Below, piece by piece: positions 35,105-43,132 of a DNA stretch of 64,000 bases. The position numbers were made by a program, and so were the translations under genes. Numbering within the stretch: the first letter of the stretch is position 1; every line of letters begins with the position of its first letter. A model generated the notes under the pieces. The model worked only from the letters and a program-made list of their open reading frames with translations, made no database searches and was not told the origin of the DNA. Source of the stretch: Methylobacterium sp. J-048 (GTDB taxonomy: Bacteria > Pseudomonadota > Alphaproteobacteria > Rhizobiales > Beijerinckiaceae); NCBI RefSeq assembly GCF_022829515.1, contig NZ_JAKSYL010000214.1:1-64000 (forward strand). Reading direction: 5' to 3'.

Positions 35105-35883
35105 GCACCGCGGCGCTCCCCGCGCGCGGCCGCGCCGCCCTCGGCCCGGCTTGGGCCTGGCTGGCGCTGGCCGCAGCCGGCTTCCTCCTGTGGTCCGTGC
35201 TCGACGCGCGCCTCGCCCGGGACCTGCTCGACTGGCTGCCCTACCTCGCCTCGGGCTTTGCCATGAACATCCTGATCAGCGTGCTCGCCATGAGTACGGG
35301 CACGCTCGCGGGCGTCGCGCTGGGGGCGATGGAGCTGTCGGCCTCGCGGCTCGTGCGCGCGCCGGCCGTGGCCTACGTCCAGGTCTTCCGCAACGCGCCC
35401 CACCTCGTGCTGATCTTTGCCACCACCTACATCTTCCCGTTCGAGATCGTGGTGGCCGGCAACTACCTGCCCTTTCCGGATTGGCTTAAGGCGGTGTTCG
35501 GCCTCGCGATCCCGGCGAGCGCCTACGTGGCTGAGATCGTCCGCGGGGCGATCCAGTCGGTCCCGACCACGCAGTGGGATGCCGCCAAGGGTGTCGGGAT
35601 GTCCCGCGGCCAGACCTTGCGCTGGATCATCCTGCCCCAGTGCCTGCGCCGGGCGCTGCCGCCCTGGATGAACCTCTACGCCTCGATCACCATGAGCACG
35701 GCGCTGGCCTCCCTGGTCGGCGTCCACGAGCTGCTGCACGCCGCCACCGACGCGAGCACGGCGGTGCGCCGCGACGACTTCACCATCGCGGTCTACCTGA
35801 CCGTGCTCGCAGCCTTCTTCCTCTTCTGCTTCCCGATCTCGCGCCTGACGCGGCGTCTCGAACGCCGCTTCGCCCCGCGCTGA
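35101..35883 (+). CDS. amino acid-type ABC permease, second
   Basis: 260 residues if TTG at 35101 (TTGA overlap with the previous stop) is the start; no ATG occurs until the first membrane helices, so a non-ATG start is needed. AYVQVFRNAPHLVLIFATTY, VRGAIQSVPTTQWDAAKGVG (EAA loop), TLRWIILPQCLRRALPPWMN. Inner membrane partner of the preceding permease. Confidence 0.88.
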   Translation: MSTAALPARGRAALGPAWAWLALAAAGFLLWSVLDARLARDLLDWLPYLASGFAMNILISVLAMSTGTLAGVALGAMELSASRLVRAPAVAYVQVFRNAPHLVLIFATTYIFPFEIVVAGNYLPFPDWLKAVFGLAIPASAYVAEIVRGAIQSVPTTQWDAAKGVGMSRGQTLRWIILPQCLRRALPPWMNLYASITMSTALASLVGVHELLHAATDASTAVRRDDFTIAVYLTVLAAFFLFCFPISRLTRRLERRFAPR

Positions 35884-35900
35884 AGGCTGTACCCCGCCCC

Positions 35901-36695
35901 ATGGCACAGGATTCCACCCCCCGGCCGCCCCTCGTCGAACTCCAGGACGTCCACCTGTCCTTCGGGGCGGCCGAGGTGCTCAAGGGCATCGATTTGACGG
36001 TGGCGAAGGGGGATGCGGTCTCGATCATCGGCCCGTCCGGCTCGGGCAAGTCAACGATCCTGCGCTGCATCAACGGCCTCGCCCAGCCGCAGGCGGGGCG
36101 GATCACGGTCGCCGGCACCCGGGTCGACACCCTGCGCACCGAGGCCGAGCGGATCGCCCTGCGCAAGCGCATCGGCATCGTGTTCCAGCAATACAACCTG
36201 TTCCCGCACCTCACGGTGCTGGAGAACATCACGATCGCGCCGATCCGCATCCTCAAGGTGCCGCGGGACGAGGCCGAAGCCCTGGCGCGCGACCTGCTCG
36301 CCCGGGTCCGCCTCGCCGACAAGGTCGCGGCCTATCCGGGCGAATTGTCCGGCGGCCAGCAGCAGCGCGTCGCCATCGCGCGGGCGCTGGCCATGCGGCC
36401 GGACCTCGTCCTGTTCGACGAGGTCACGTCCGCCCTGGATCCCGAGATGGTCGGCGAGGTGCTCGCCGTCATCCGCGAGCTCGTCCGCGATGGGCTGACC
36501 AGCATTCTCGTCACCCACGAGATGCGCTTCGCCGAGGAGATCAGCGATACGATCGCGTTCACCGAGAACGGCCGGATCGTCGCCCAGGCCCCGCCGGCCG
36601 AGCTGTTCTACCGGTCCGGCAATCCGCGCATCCGCCAGTTCATCGGCGGCTTCCAGGGCTATCGAGACGCCGTGCAGGACCGGGAGGGAATCTGA
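35901..36695 (+). CDS. amino acid-type ABC ATPase (GlnQ/HisP family)
   Basis: 264 residues. Walker A GPSGSGKST, Q-loop FQQYNLFPHLTVLENI, signature LSGGQQQRVAIARALAM, Walker B LVLFDEVTSALDPEMVGEVL, switch LVTHEMRFAEEISD. Energises the two permeases upstream. Its stop and the next start share bases (TGATG). Confidence 0.94.
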   Translation: MAQDSTPRPPLVELQDVHLSFGAAEVLKGIDLTVAKGDAVSIIGPSGSGKSTILRCINGLAQPQAGRITVAGTRVDTLRTEAERIALRKRIGIVFQQYNLFPHLTVLENITIAPIRILKVPRDEAEALARDLLARVRLADKVAAYPGELSGGQQQRVAIARALAMRPDLVLFDEVTSALDPEMVGEVLAVIRELVRDGLTSILVTHEMRFAEEISDTIAFTENGRIVAQAPPAELFYRSGNPRIRQFIGGFQGYRDAVQDREGI

Positions 36696-38029
36696 TGTCG
36701 AACCCGCGCACCGCCGCCCTCGCCGAGGCGATCGTCGCCTCGCGCCCGGACACGGATCCCGCCGCGATGCGCGCGGCGCGGATCGCCCTCGTGGACTTCC
36801 TCGCCTGCGCCCTGGCGGGCAGCACCGATCTGTCGCTCGCGACGTTGCGCGGCGTGTTCGGCGATGCCCCCGGCCGTGCCCTGGTGATCGGCGCCGCACA
36901 GCCGGCCGACCCGTTCCTGGCCGCTCTCCTCAACGGCCATGCCGGCCACGTGCTCGATTACGACGACGTGCATGCCAGCGTGCGCGGCCACCCGACGACG
37001 GTGATCGTCCCAGCGCTGCTCGCCGCCCTCGACCCGGACGCACTGCCCAGTGCGGACGCGTTCCTGGCTGCCTACCTGGTCGGGCTGGAGACGATGGCGC
37101 ATCTCGGGCGCGCGATCGGCCCCGCGCATTACGAGCGCGGCTTCCACGCCACCGCCACCCTCGGCCCCCTCGGGGCCGCAGCGGCGATCGCACACCTGCG
37201 CGGCTTCAGCGCTCGGACGACCGCGATCGCCCTGGGGCTCGGCGCGACGCAGGCCGCCGGGCTGCGGCTGCAGTTCGGATCCGACGCGAAGCCGCTCCAT
37301 GCCGGGCTCGCCGCCCGCAACGGCCTGGCGGCAGCGCGCCTGGCCGAAGCAGGCCTGTCCGGCGCCGAAGATTGCCTCGACGGCCCGAACGGGTTCCTGC
37401 AGGCCTACGGCTTCGGCGAGGCGGCGCCCGAGCGGGTGCTCGAAGGTTGGGGCGCCCCCTGGCAGATCGTCCGACCCGGCCTGACCCTGAAGGCGTTTCC
37501 CTGCTGCACGGCGGCCCATCCCGTGGCGGTGGCCGGCCTTGGCCTCCACCGCGAGGGCATCCGCGACCTGACGCGGGCGACGATCACCTTCCCGCCGGGT
37601 GGCGACGCCGCACTGGTGGTCCGGACGCCGCGCACCGGCATCGAGGCCCGGTTCAGCCCGGAATATATCCTGGCCGCCGCCCTCGTGGACGGAGCGGTGC
37701 GGATCGACCATTTCGACGAGCGCCCCGTCCGCCCCGACCTAGCCGCGCTGGCGGCGCGGGTCGAGCGCCGGCACGACCAGGCCGCCCGGCGCCTCTCGTC
37801 GGATCCGAGCACGCGCTTCGTCGTGGTGGAGATGACGGACGGGCAGGGCCGGACGCACGACCGGCGCATTGACGGCCTGCCAGGGCTCGCCGATGCCGAC
37901 GACAAGTTCCGGGACGCGACCGCCGGATCCGAGGCGTTGCGTTCGGTGCCCGACCTCGTGCGCACCATGCACGACGTAAGCGATCTCGCCCGCCTCCTCG
38001 CCTGCTTGGCGCAACCGCGGCAGCCGTAA
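36695..38029 (+). CDS. MmgE/PrpD family protein
   Basis: 444 residues, one full MmgE/PrpD fold. HAGHVLDYDDVHASVRGHPT is the family signature near residue 90; KAFPCCTAAHPVAVAGLGL lies in the second domain. PrpD dehydrates 2-methylcitrate, and other members act on aconitate-type or unknown acids; the sequence alone does not fix the substrate. Lying between a transporter and a flavin monooxygenase, it likely processes the imported compound or its oxidation product. Confidence 0.85.
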   Translation: MSNPRTAALAEAIVASRPDTDPAAMRAARIALVDFLACALAGSTDLSLATLRGVFGDAPGRALVIGAAQPADPFLAALLNGHAGHVLDYDDVHASVRGHPTTVIVPALLAALDPDALPSADAFLAAYLVGLETMAHLGRAIGPAHYERGFHATATLGPLGAAAAIAHLRGFSARTTAIALGLGATQAAGLRLQFGSDAKPLHAGLAARNGLAAARLAEAGLSGAEDCLDGPNGFLQAYGFGEAAPERVLEGWGAPWQIVRPGLTLKAFPCCTAAHPVAVAGLGLHREGIRDLTRATITFPPGGDAALVVRTPRTGIEARFSPEYILAAALVDGAVRIDHFDERPVRPDLAALAARVERRHDQAARRLSSDPSTRFVVVEMTDGQGRTHDRRIDGLPGLADADDKFRDATAGSEALRSVPDLVRTMHDVSDLARLLACLAQPRQP

Positions 38030-38069
38030 GCACCCCGGCCGCCCCCGAACCCCAGCCGAGAGCCCGCCC

Positions 38070-39389
38070 ATGACGACGACTCCGCGACAGATGCATCTCG
38101 GCCTGTTCCTGCAGGGAGCCGGCCATCACGTCTCGGGCTGGCGCCACCCACGCGCCGAGGCCGGCAGCGAGAACTTCGATCTCCTGCTCCGGGTGACGCA
38201 GATGGCCGAGGCCGCCAAGTTCGACATGGTTTTCCTGGCGGACGGCCTGACCAGCGCCGTGGACGCCCACCCCTCGATGATCGCCCGCTTCGAGCCGCTG
38301 ACGCTGCTGAGCGCGCTGGCCATGGTGACGAGCCGCATCGGCCTCGCGGCGACCTCCTCGACCACCTACGGCGAGCCCTACCACACCGCCCGCGCCTTCG
38401 CGTCGCTCGACCATCTGAGCGGCGGACGCGCGGCCTGGAACGTCGTCACCACCTCCTACGCGCGCACCGCCAACAACTTCTCCAAGGAGCATCCGGCGCA
38501 TGACGAGCGCTACGCGGTCGCCGAGGAATTCGTCGACGTGGTCTGCGGCCTCTGGGACAGCTGGGACGACGACGCCTTCGTCAAGGACAAGGCGCGGGGC
38601 GTCTACGCCGACCCCGCGAAGGTGCGCGTGCTCGACCATGTCGGCCGCTACTTCCGCGCCAAGGGCCCGCTCAACATCCCGCGCTCGCCGCAGGGCCACC
38701 CGATCCTGATCCAGGCCGGCTCGTCCGGGCCTGGGCAGGATCTCGCCGCCCGCCGGGCCGACGTCGTGTTCACCGCCCAGCAGACCATCGAGGAGGCGCA
38801 GAAATTCTACGCCAGCCTCCGGCAGCGCGTCGCCAGCTTCGGCCGCGATCCGTCCACGGTGGCGGTCATGCCGGGCCTCCTGCCGGTCATCGGCCGGACG
38901 CTGGAGGAGGCGAGCGCCAAGCTGATCGAGCTCGACCAGTGGACCGACATCGCCAGCGCGATGCCGCTGCTGGAGGAGCGCCTCGGCCATTCGCTGTCAC
39001 GCTACGACCTCGACGGCCCGCTCCCGGACCTTCCGATCTCGGATCAGTTGCGCAGCCGGGCCGAACTCCTCGCCGAGCTGGCCCGCCGGGAAAAACTCAC
39101 GATCCGGCAGCTTGCCCTCCGGGTGGCGGCCGGACGCGGGCACCACATGATCGTCGGCACGGCCATCGACGTCGCCGACCGGATGCAGGCCTGGTTCGAG
39201 GGCGGTGCGGCGGACGGCTTCAACGTGATGCCGCCCTTCTTCCCGGACGGACTTAGCGACTTCGTGCGTGATGTGGTGCCGCTGCTTCAGGAGCGCGGCC
39301 TGTTCCGGACGGACTATACGGGCGGGACCCTGCGCGCGCATCTGGGACTTCAGCGTCCGCACCCGGCGGAGCGGGTTTCCCAAGCGTGA
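38070..39389 (+). CDS. LLM-class FMNH2-dependent monooxygenase (NtaA/DmoA-like)
   Basis: 439 residues. QMHLGLFLQGAGHHVSGWRH, FDMVFLADGLTSAVDAHPSM, RIGLAATSSTTYGEPYHTAR, GRAAWNVVTTSYARTANNFS and HPILIQAGSSGPGQDLAARR are signatures of the NtaA/SnaA/DszA/DmoA subgroup, two-component monooxygenases that cleave C-N or C-S bonds. The needed flavin reductase is not nearby. Last gene of the operon; the imported substrate may be an N- or S-substituted acid. Confidence 0.9.
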   Translation: MTTTPRQMHLGLFLQGAGHHVSGWRHPRAEAGSENFDLLLRVTQMAEAAKFDMVFLADGLTSAVDAHPSMIARFEPLTLLSALAMVTSRIGLAATSSTTYGEPYHTARAFASLDHLSGGRAAWNVVTTSYARTANNFSKEHPAHDERYAVAEEFVDVVCGLWDSWDDDAFVKDKARGVYADPAKVRVLDHVGRYFRAKGPLNIPRSPQGHPILIQAGSSGPGQDLAARRADVVFTAQQTIEEAQKFYASLRQRVASFGRDPSTVAVMPGLLPVIGRTLEEASAKLIELDQWTDIASAMPLLEERLGHSLSRYDLDGPLPDLPISDQLRSRAELLAELARREKLTIRQLALRVAAGRGHHMIVGTAIDVADRMQAWFEGGAADGFNVMPPFFPDGLSDFVRDVVPLLQERGLFRTDYTGGTLRAHLGLQRPHPAERVSQA

Positions 39390-39582
39390 CGTAATTCTCG
39401 ATCTGGCATCGACGACTTCGTGTCGCCAGTCCTCATCGCGGATGCAGCCAAACCGGAGATTCCTGCTGCTGCAACGTCGGTTCCCAGGATGCGGCCGACT
39501 TCGGTTGAACGGCGGCTATGAGTGCAGGCTGTGTGAAAACGCGCCGCTCTGGTCGTGTAAATCCCGATCTGGAGAGGTCGGG

Positions 39583-40130
39583 ATGAAGCGTTTCATAGCA
39601 GGCGAGGATCGTCAGCAGATCACGCTCCTTCCCGATTGCCTGGACGACTCTATCACCGCGGACAATCCGGCTCGCCTCGTCGAGGTGTTCGTCGATGAGC
39701 TCGATCTGGCCGTGCTCGGCTTCGCGGGCGCGGTGCCGGAAGCGACCGGGCGTGGGGCCTATCATCCGGCGGCGCTGCTCAAGATCTACTTGTAAGGCTA
39801 TTTCAACCGCGTCCCGTCGAGCCGCCGCCTCGAACGCAAGAGCCAGCGCAACATTGAGCTGATCTGGCTGACCGGCCGGCTGATGCCCGACTTCAAGACG
39901 CTGGCTGACTTCCGCAAGGACAACGGCCCGGCGATCCAGGGCGCCTGTGCGCAGTTCGTCGTGCTGTGCCGCCGGCTGAACCTGTTCAGCAAGGCCGTGG
40001 TCGCGGTCGCCGGCAGCACGTTCAAGGCGGTCAACACCCGCGACAAGACCTTCACCACCGCCAAGGTCGAAGCCCGACTGGTTCAGGTTGCGGCGAGCAT
40101 CGGCCGCTACCTCGCAGCCTTGGACCACTA
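39583..40130 (+). pseudogene. IS1182-family transposase N-terminal fragment with a stop codon
   Basis: MKRFIAGEDRQQITLLPDCL, NPARLVEVFVDELDL, RGAYHPAALLKIYL, then TAA (39793-39795) where the family has Tyr, and on in frame with GYFNRVPSSRRLERKSQRNI, ELIWLTGRLMPDFKTLADFR, LFSKAVVAVAGSTFKAVNTR. Homology stops after ASIGRYLAALD; the C-terminal half is lost. The first catalytic Asp (family AVDGSKFKAV) is changed to Ala here (AVAGSTFKAV), so the copy was already decaying. Confidence 0.82.
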
Positions 40131-40444
40131 CCGCAACCTGACGGCCTGTCTCGATTGTGTGCTCAAGCTCCGCTGCACGCCGGCGGAGACGCGGCGGGTG
40201 AAGCGCTGGGTGAACGCTTTGCAAGCGGCCATTCGGCTTTGCACCCATCTCGGTCGTGCAGCCAGTCTCGTAAATTTCTGCAAAGCAAATATATCTGTTA
40301 AAGAAACACTCTTGCTGATAAGCAAGTTGTCGATTGAATCTTTAATGGCTATTTAAATAATTGACCATAGCGGCCATTAAAATAAATTTCCTCAACCCAA
40401 TATATTGCTAGCCGCCAACGGCATCCTGATGCAGCCACGTCGCA
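40131..40444. other. non-coding, A/T-rich stretch after moaA
   Basis: About 314 bp; 40255-40420 is much richer in A/T than its surroundings. Contains the hairpin at 40341-40381. No gene seen. Confidence 0.45.
40341..40381 (-). terminator. hairpin downstream of the molybdoenzyme/moaA operon
   Basis: TTTAATGGCTAT (40341-40352) pairs with ATAG plus CCATTAAA (to 40381), with a 3-base bulge. It begins 64 bp beyond the moaA stop on the minus strand in A/T-rich DNA. Position suggests transcription end; there is no long U-run. Confidence 0.4.
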
Positions 40445-41464
40445 TCAACCGCCGGTCTCGGACATCGTTCGCGTGATTTGGGACGGCGCGCCGCGCCGGA
40501 GGACGAAATCGTGGCCCTTCGGCTTCCGGCCCAGCGCCTGATCGATGATGCAGAAAATATCGTCGTCGGTGCCGCCGGCCCGCAGCATCGCTCTCAGATC
40601 GGTCGCATCCTCCTGCCCCAGACAGGTGTGGAGCGTCCCGGACGCGGTGACCCGCACGCGGTTGCAATCCGCGCAGAAATTGTGGGTGTGCGGGGTGATG
40701 AAGCCGATCAGGCCGCCGGTTTCGGCGATCCGCGCGTAGCGGGCCGGACCGCCGGTGCGCATCGGGATGTCGACCAGCGTCCAACGCCGTTCGATCTGCC
40801 GGCGCAGGGCATCGAGGGGCAGGTACTGGTCGAGGCGGTCGGCACCGATATCGCCGAGCGGCATGGTCTCGATCAGGCTCAGCGCCATGTCCCGTTCGTG
40901 CGCAAAGGCGATGAGATCGTGGATCTCGTGCTCCGTCCCGTCCTTCAGCGCCACCACGTTGAGCTTGACCCTGAGCCCTGCCGCGCGGGCCGCCGCGATC
41001 CCGTCCAGCACCTTGGCGAGCGAGCCGCCGCGGGTCAGCGTCCGGAAGCGCTCGGGGTCGAGCGTGTCGAGGGAGACGTTGATCCGGCGTACGCCGGCCC
41101 GGGCCAAGTCCTCGGCGAAGCGGGCGAGCTGCGTTCCGTTCGTAGTCAGGGTCAGTTCGCGCAGCGCGCCGGTTCGGAGCGGCTCGGAGAGCGCCTGGAA
41201 CAGATCGAGGATGCCTTGGCGCACCAGCGGCTCGCCGCCGGTGATGCGCAGCGTGTCGACGCCGCGGGCGATGAACAGCCGCGCGAGCCGGGCCAGCTCC
41301 TCCAGGCTCAGGATGTCCCGCCGGGATCGAAAGCTCATGTCCTCCGACATGCAGTAGACGCAGCGCAGGTCGCATCGGTCGGTGACGGAGAGGCGCAGAT
41401 AGGTCACGCGGCGTCCGAAGCCGTCGATGAGCCCGCAGGTTCCGGCTTGCGTTTGCGCCGCCAT
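40445..41464 (-). CDS. moaA: GTP 3',8-cyclase MoaA
   Basis: 339 residues. Radical-SAM cluster Cys31, Cys35, Cys38 (CDLRCVYC), RITGGEPLVR, and a second C-terminal cluster with FCADCNRVRVTASGTLHTC; ends in Gly-Gly (TMSETGG), which is required for activity. It starts molybdenum cofactor synthesis from GTP in the cytoplasm. It stands apart from other moa genes, as the last gene of an operon with a molybdoenzyme, so cofactor supply seems tied to that enzyme. Confidence 0.95.
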   Translation of the reverse strand: MAAQTQAGTCGLIDGFGRRVTYLRLSVTDRCDLRCVYCMSEDMSFRSRRDILSLEELARLARLFIARGVDTLRITGGEPLVRQGILDLFQALSEPLRTGALRELTLTTNGTQLARFAEDLARAGVRRINVSLDTLDPERFRTLTRGGSLAKVLDGIAAARAAGLRVKLNVVALKDGTEHEIHDLIAFAHERDMALSLIETMPLGDIGADRLDQYLPLDALRRQIERRWTLVDIPMRTGGPARYARIAETGGLIGFITPHTHNFCADCNRVRVTASGTLHTCLGQEDATDLRAMLRAGGTDDDIFCIIDQALGRKPKGHDFVLRRGAPSQITRTMSETGG

Positions 41465-41465
41465 C

Positions 41466-42785
41466 TCAGGCCGCCTCGCCCGCGACCGCGAGCATCTCGG
41501 CGCGCGTGACGATCTTTTCGCGGGGCTTGCCGGCGGCCTGGCCGCGGGCCAGTTCGGCGGCCTCGATCCGGCGCCACGCGGCGAAGTCGATGCTGCACCC
41601 GGTCCGGTTCGCGAGATTGGCCACCAGCGCGTCCGGGTTCCCGATCGGAGCCGGCAGAGCCGCGAGGTCGGCGAGCACGGCTGCGGCCGTCTCGACGCCG
41701 CAGGCGCGGTTCGTCCCGATCGTGCCGCGGGGCCCACGCTTGCTCCAGCCGCAGGCGTAGAGGCCGGGCACCGGCACGCCGTCCGCCTGGATCCGGCCGC
41801 CGAGATTGGCATGAACGCCCGTCGCCGCGTCGTAGGGTACGCCCGGCACCGGCGCGGTCCGCCGTCCGATGCTGGAGATCACGAGCCCGCAATCCAGCGC
41901 GACGGTCGCGTCCGAGCCAGGCCGGCGCAGGTGCAGGCGCTCCACATGGCCATCCCCGGCGAGGTGGAGCGGTTCGAGACCGAAGCGGATCAGGCAGCGC
42001 CGCGGCTTGCCCGCGCCGCCCCCCGCCTCGGCGAAGGCGCGCAGGATCTCGGCATTGGCGCGGGCCTCCACACCGGCTTCGGATGTTGGTTCCGGCACGC
42101 CCCCGGGGAGGTCGTCGGGATCGAGCCCGGTGTCGCACGCGGCGAGATCGCCGAACTCAGCCAGTTCCTTCGGAGAGAAGCGGGCGCGCTCGACGCCCCC
42201 GCGCCCGACGATCTGAACCTCCCGGATCCGGCTCTCGGCCAAAGCGTCCAGCGCGTGGGCGGCGATGTCGGTGTGGCGCAACTCGTCGGGGGTCTTGAGC
42301 AGGATACGCGCGACGTCGAGCGCGACGTTGCCATGGCCGATCACCACCGCGCGCTCCGCCGAGAGATCGAAGGACTGCCCGGCGGCGTCGGGGTGGCCGT
42401 TATACCAGCCGATGAAGGATCCCGCCTGATGGCTTCCGGCCAGGTCCTCGCCGGGGATGTGCATCCGCCGGTCGAGAGAGGCCCCGTTCGCCAGGATCAC
42501 GGCGTGATAGCAAGCCGAAAGTTCGGCGACGCTCACATCGACGCCAACCTCGACGCCTCCGACGAAGCGGAAGCCGGGCAGGCCGGCGATCCGGTCGAAC
42601 ACCGCGGTCACCTGCTTCAGCTTCGGGTGGTCCGGCGCCACGCCGAACCGGACGAGCCCGAACGGGGCGGGCAGGCGCTCGAACAGGTCGACCGCCACCG
42701 GCACGCCGGAGCGCAGCAGCGCCTCGGCCGCGTAGAAGCCGGCCGGGCCGCTCCCGACCACGGCAATGCGATGCGGCACGCTCAT
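41466..42785 (-). CDS. ferredoxin--NADP+ reductase, adrenodoxin-reductase/FprA type
   Basis: 439 residues. FAD loop RIAVVGSGPAGFYAAEALLR, LPAPFGLVRFGVAPDHPKLK (the FprA signature), NADP loop VVIGHGNVALDVARILLKTP, and YACGWSKRGPRGTIGTNRAC near the end. It exchanges electrons between NADPH and ferredoxin. Coupled by 4-bp overlap to the ferredoxin gene at 42782, so the two likely form one electron chain for the molybdoenzyme. Confidence 0.93.
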   Translation of the reverse strand: MSVPHRIAVVGSGPAGFYAAEALLRSGVPVAVDLFERLPAPFGLVRFGVAPDHPKLKQVTAVFDRIAGLPGFRFVGGVEVGVDVSVAELSACYHAVILANGASLDRRMHIPGEDLAGSHQAGSFIGWYNGHPDAAGQSFDLSAERAVVIGHGNVALDVARILLKTPDELRHTDIAAHALDALAESRIREVQIVGRGGVERARFSPKELAEFGDLAACDTGLDPDDLPGGVPEPTSEAGVEARANAEILRAFAEAGGGAGKPRRCLIRFGLEPLHLAGDGHVERLHLRRPGSDATVALDCGLVISSIGRRTAPVPGVPYDAATGVHANLGGRIQADGVPVPGLYACGWSKRGPRGTIGTNRACGVETAAAVLADLAALPAPIGNPDALVANLANRTGCSIDFAAWRRIEAAELARGQAAGKPREKIVTRAEMLAVAGEAA

Positions 42786-43087
42786 GAGGCCAGCCGCCTT
42801 GCCCGCTCATCCGCGCCCGGCAACGGCGGAAGCTTGGCGTTCACCACCGGGGTCTCGGCGGCCCGCAGCCGGTTGATCTCGACCCATCCGGCCTTGTCCG
42901 CCGGCATCTGCCAGGACGGATGGATCGCACTCACCGGGCAGATCGGCGCGCAGCCGCCGCAATCGATGCAGTTCTCGGGGTCGATGTAGGTCATCTCCTC
43001 GTCGAGATGGAAGCACTCGACCGGGCAGACGGTGACGCACTCGGTGTAGCGGCAGCCACGACAGGAATCCGTGACGACATAGGCCAT
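42782..43087 (-). CDS. ferredoxin of the FdxA/7Fe type
   Basis: 101 residues. DSCRGCRYTECVTVCPVECF and IDPENCIDCGGCAPICPVSA hold two clusters, the first with the insertion and Cys spacing of 3Fe-4S/4Fe-4S ferredoxins. A basic C-terminal tail follows. Lies 45 bp after the molybdoenzyme gene and overlaps the reductase gene. Confidence 0.93.
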   Translation of the reverse strand: MAYVVTDSCRGCRYTECVTVCPVECFHLDEEMTYIDPENCIDCGGCAPICPVSAIHPSWQMPADKAGWVEINRLRAAETPVVNAKLPPLPGADERARRLAS

Positions 43088-43132
43088 GTCGATCTCACCT
43101 CAGCTGATACGAAAGGGAGGACGCGGAGGCGG

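Noticed and set aside
39433..40248. 271-codon minus-strand frame over the IS1182 relic
   Set aside because: The plus strand matches transposase across a stop codon; the minus frame is composition-driven.
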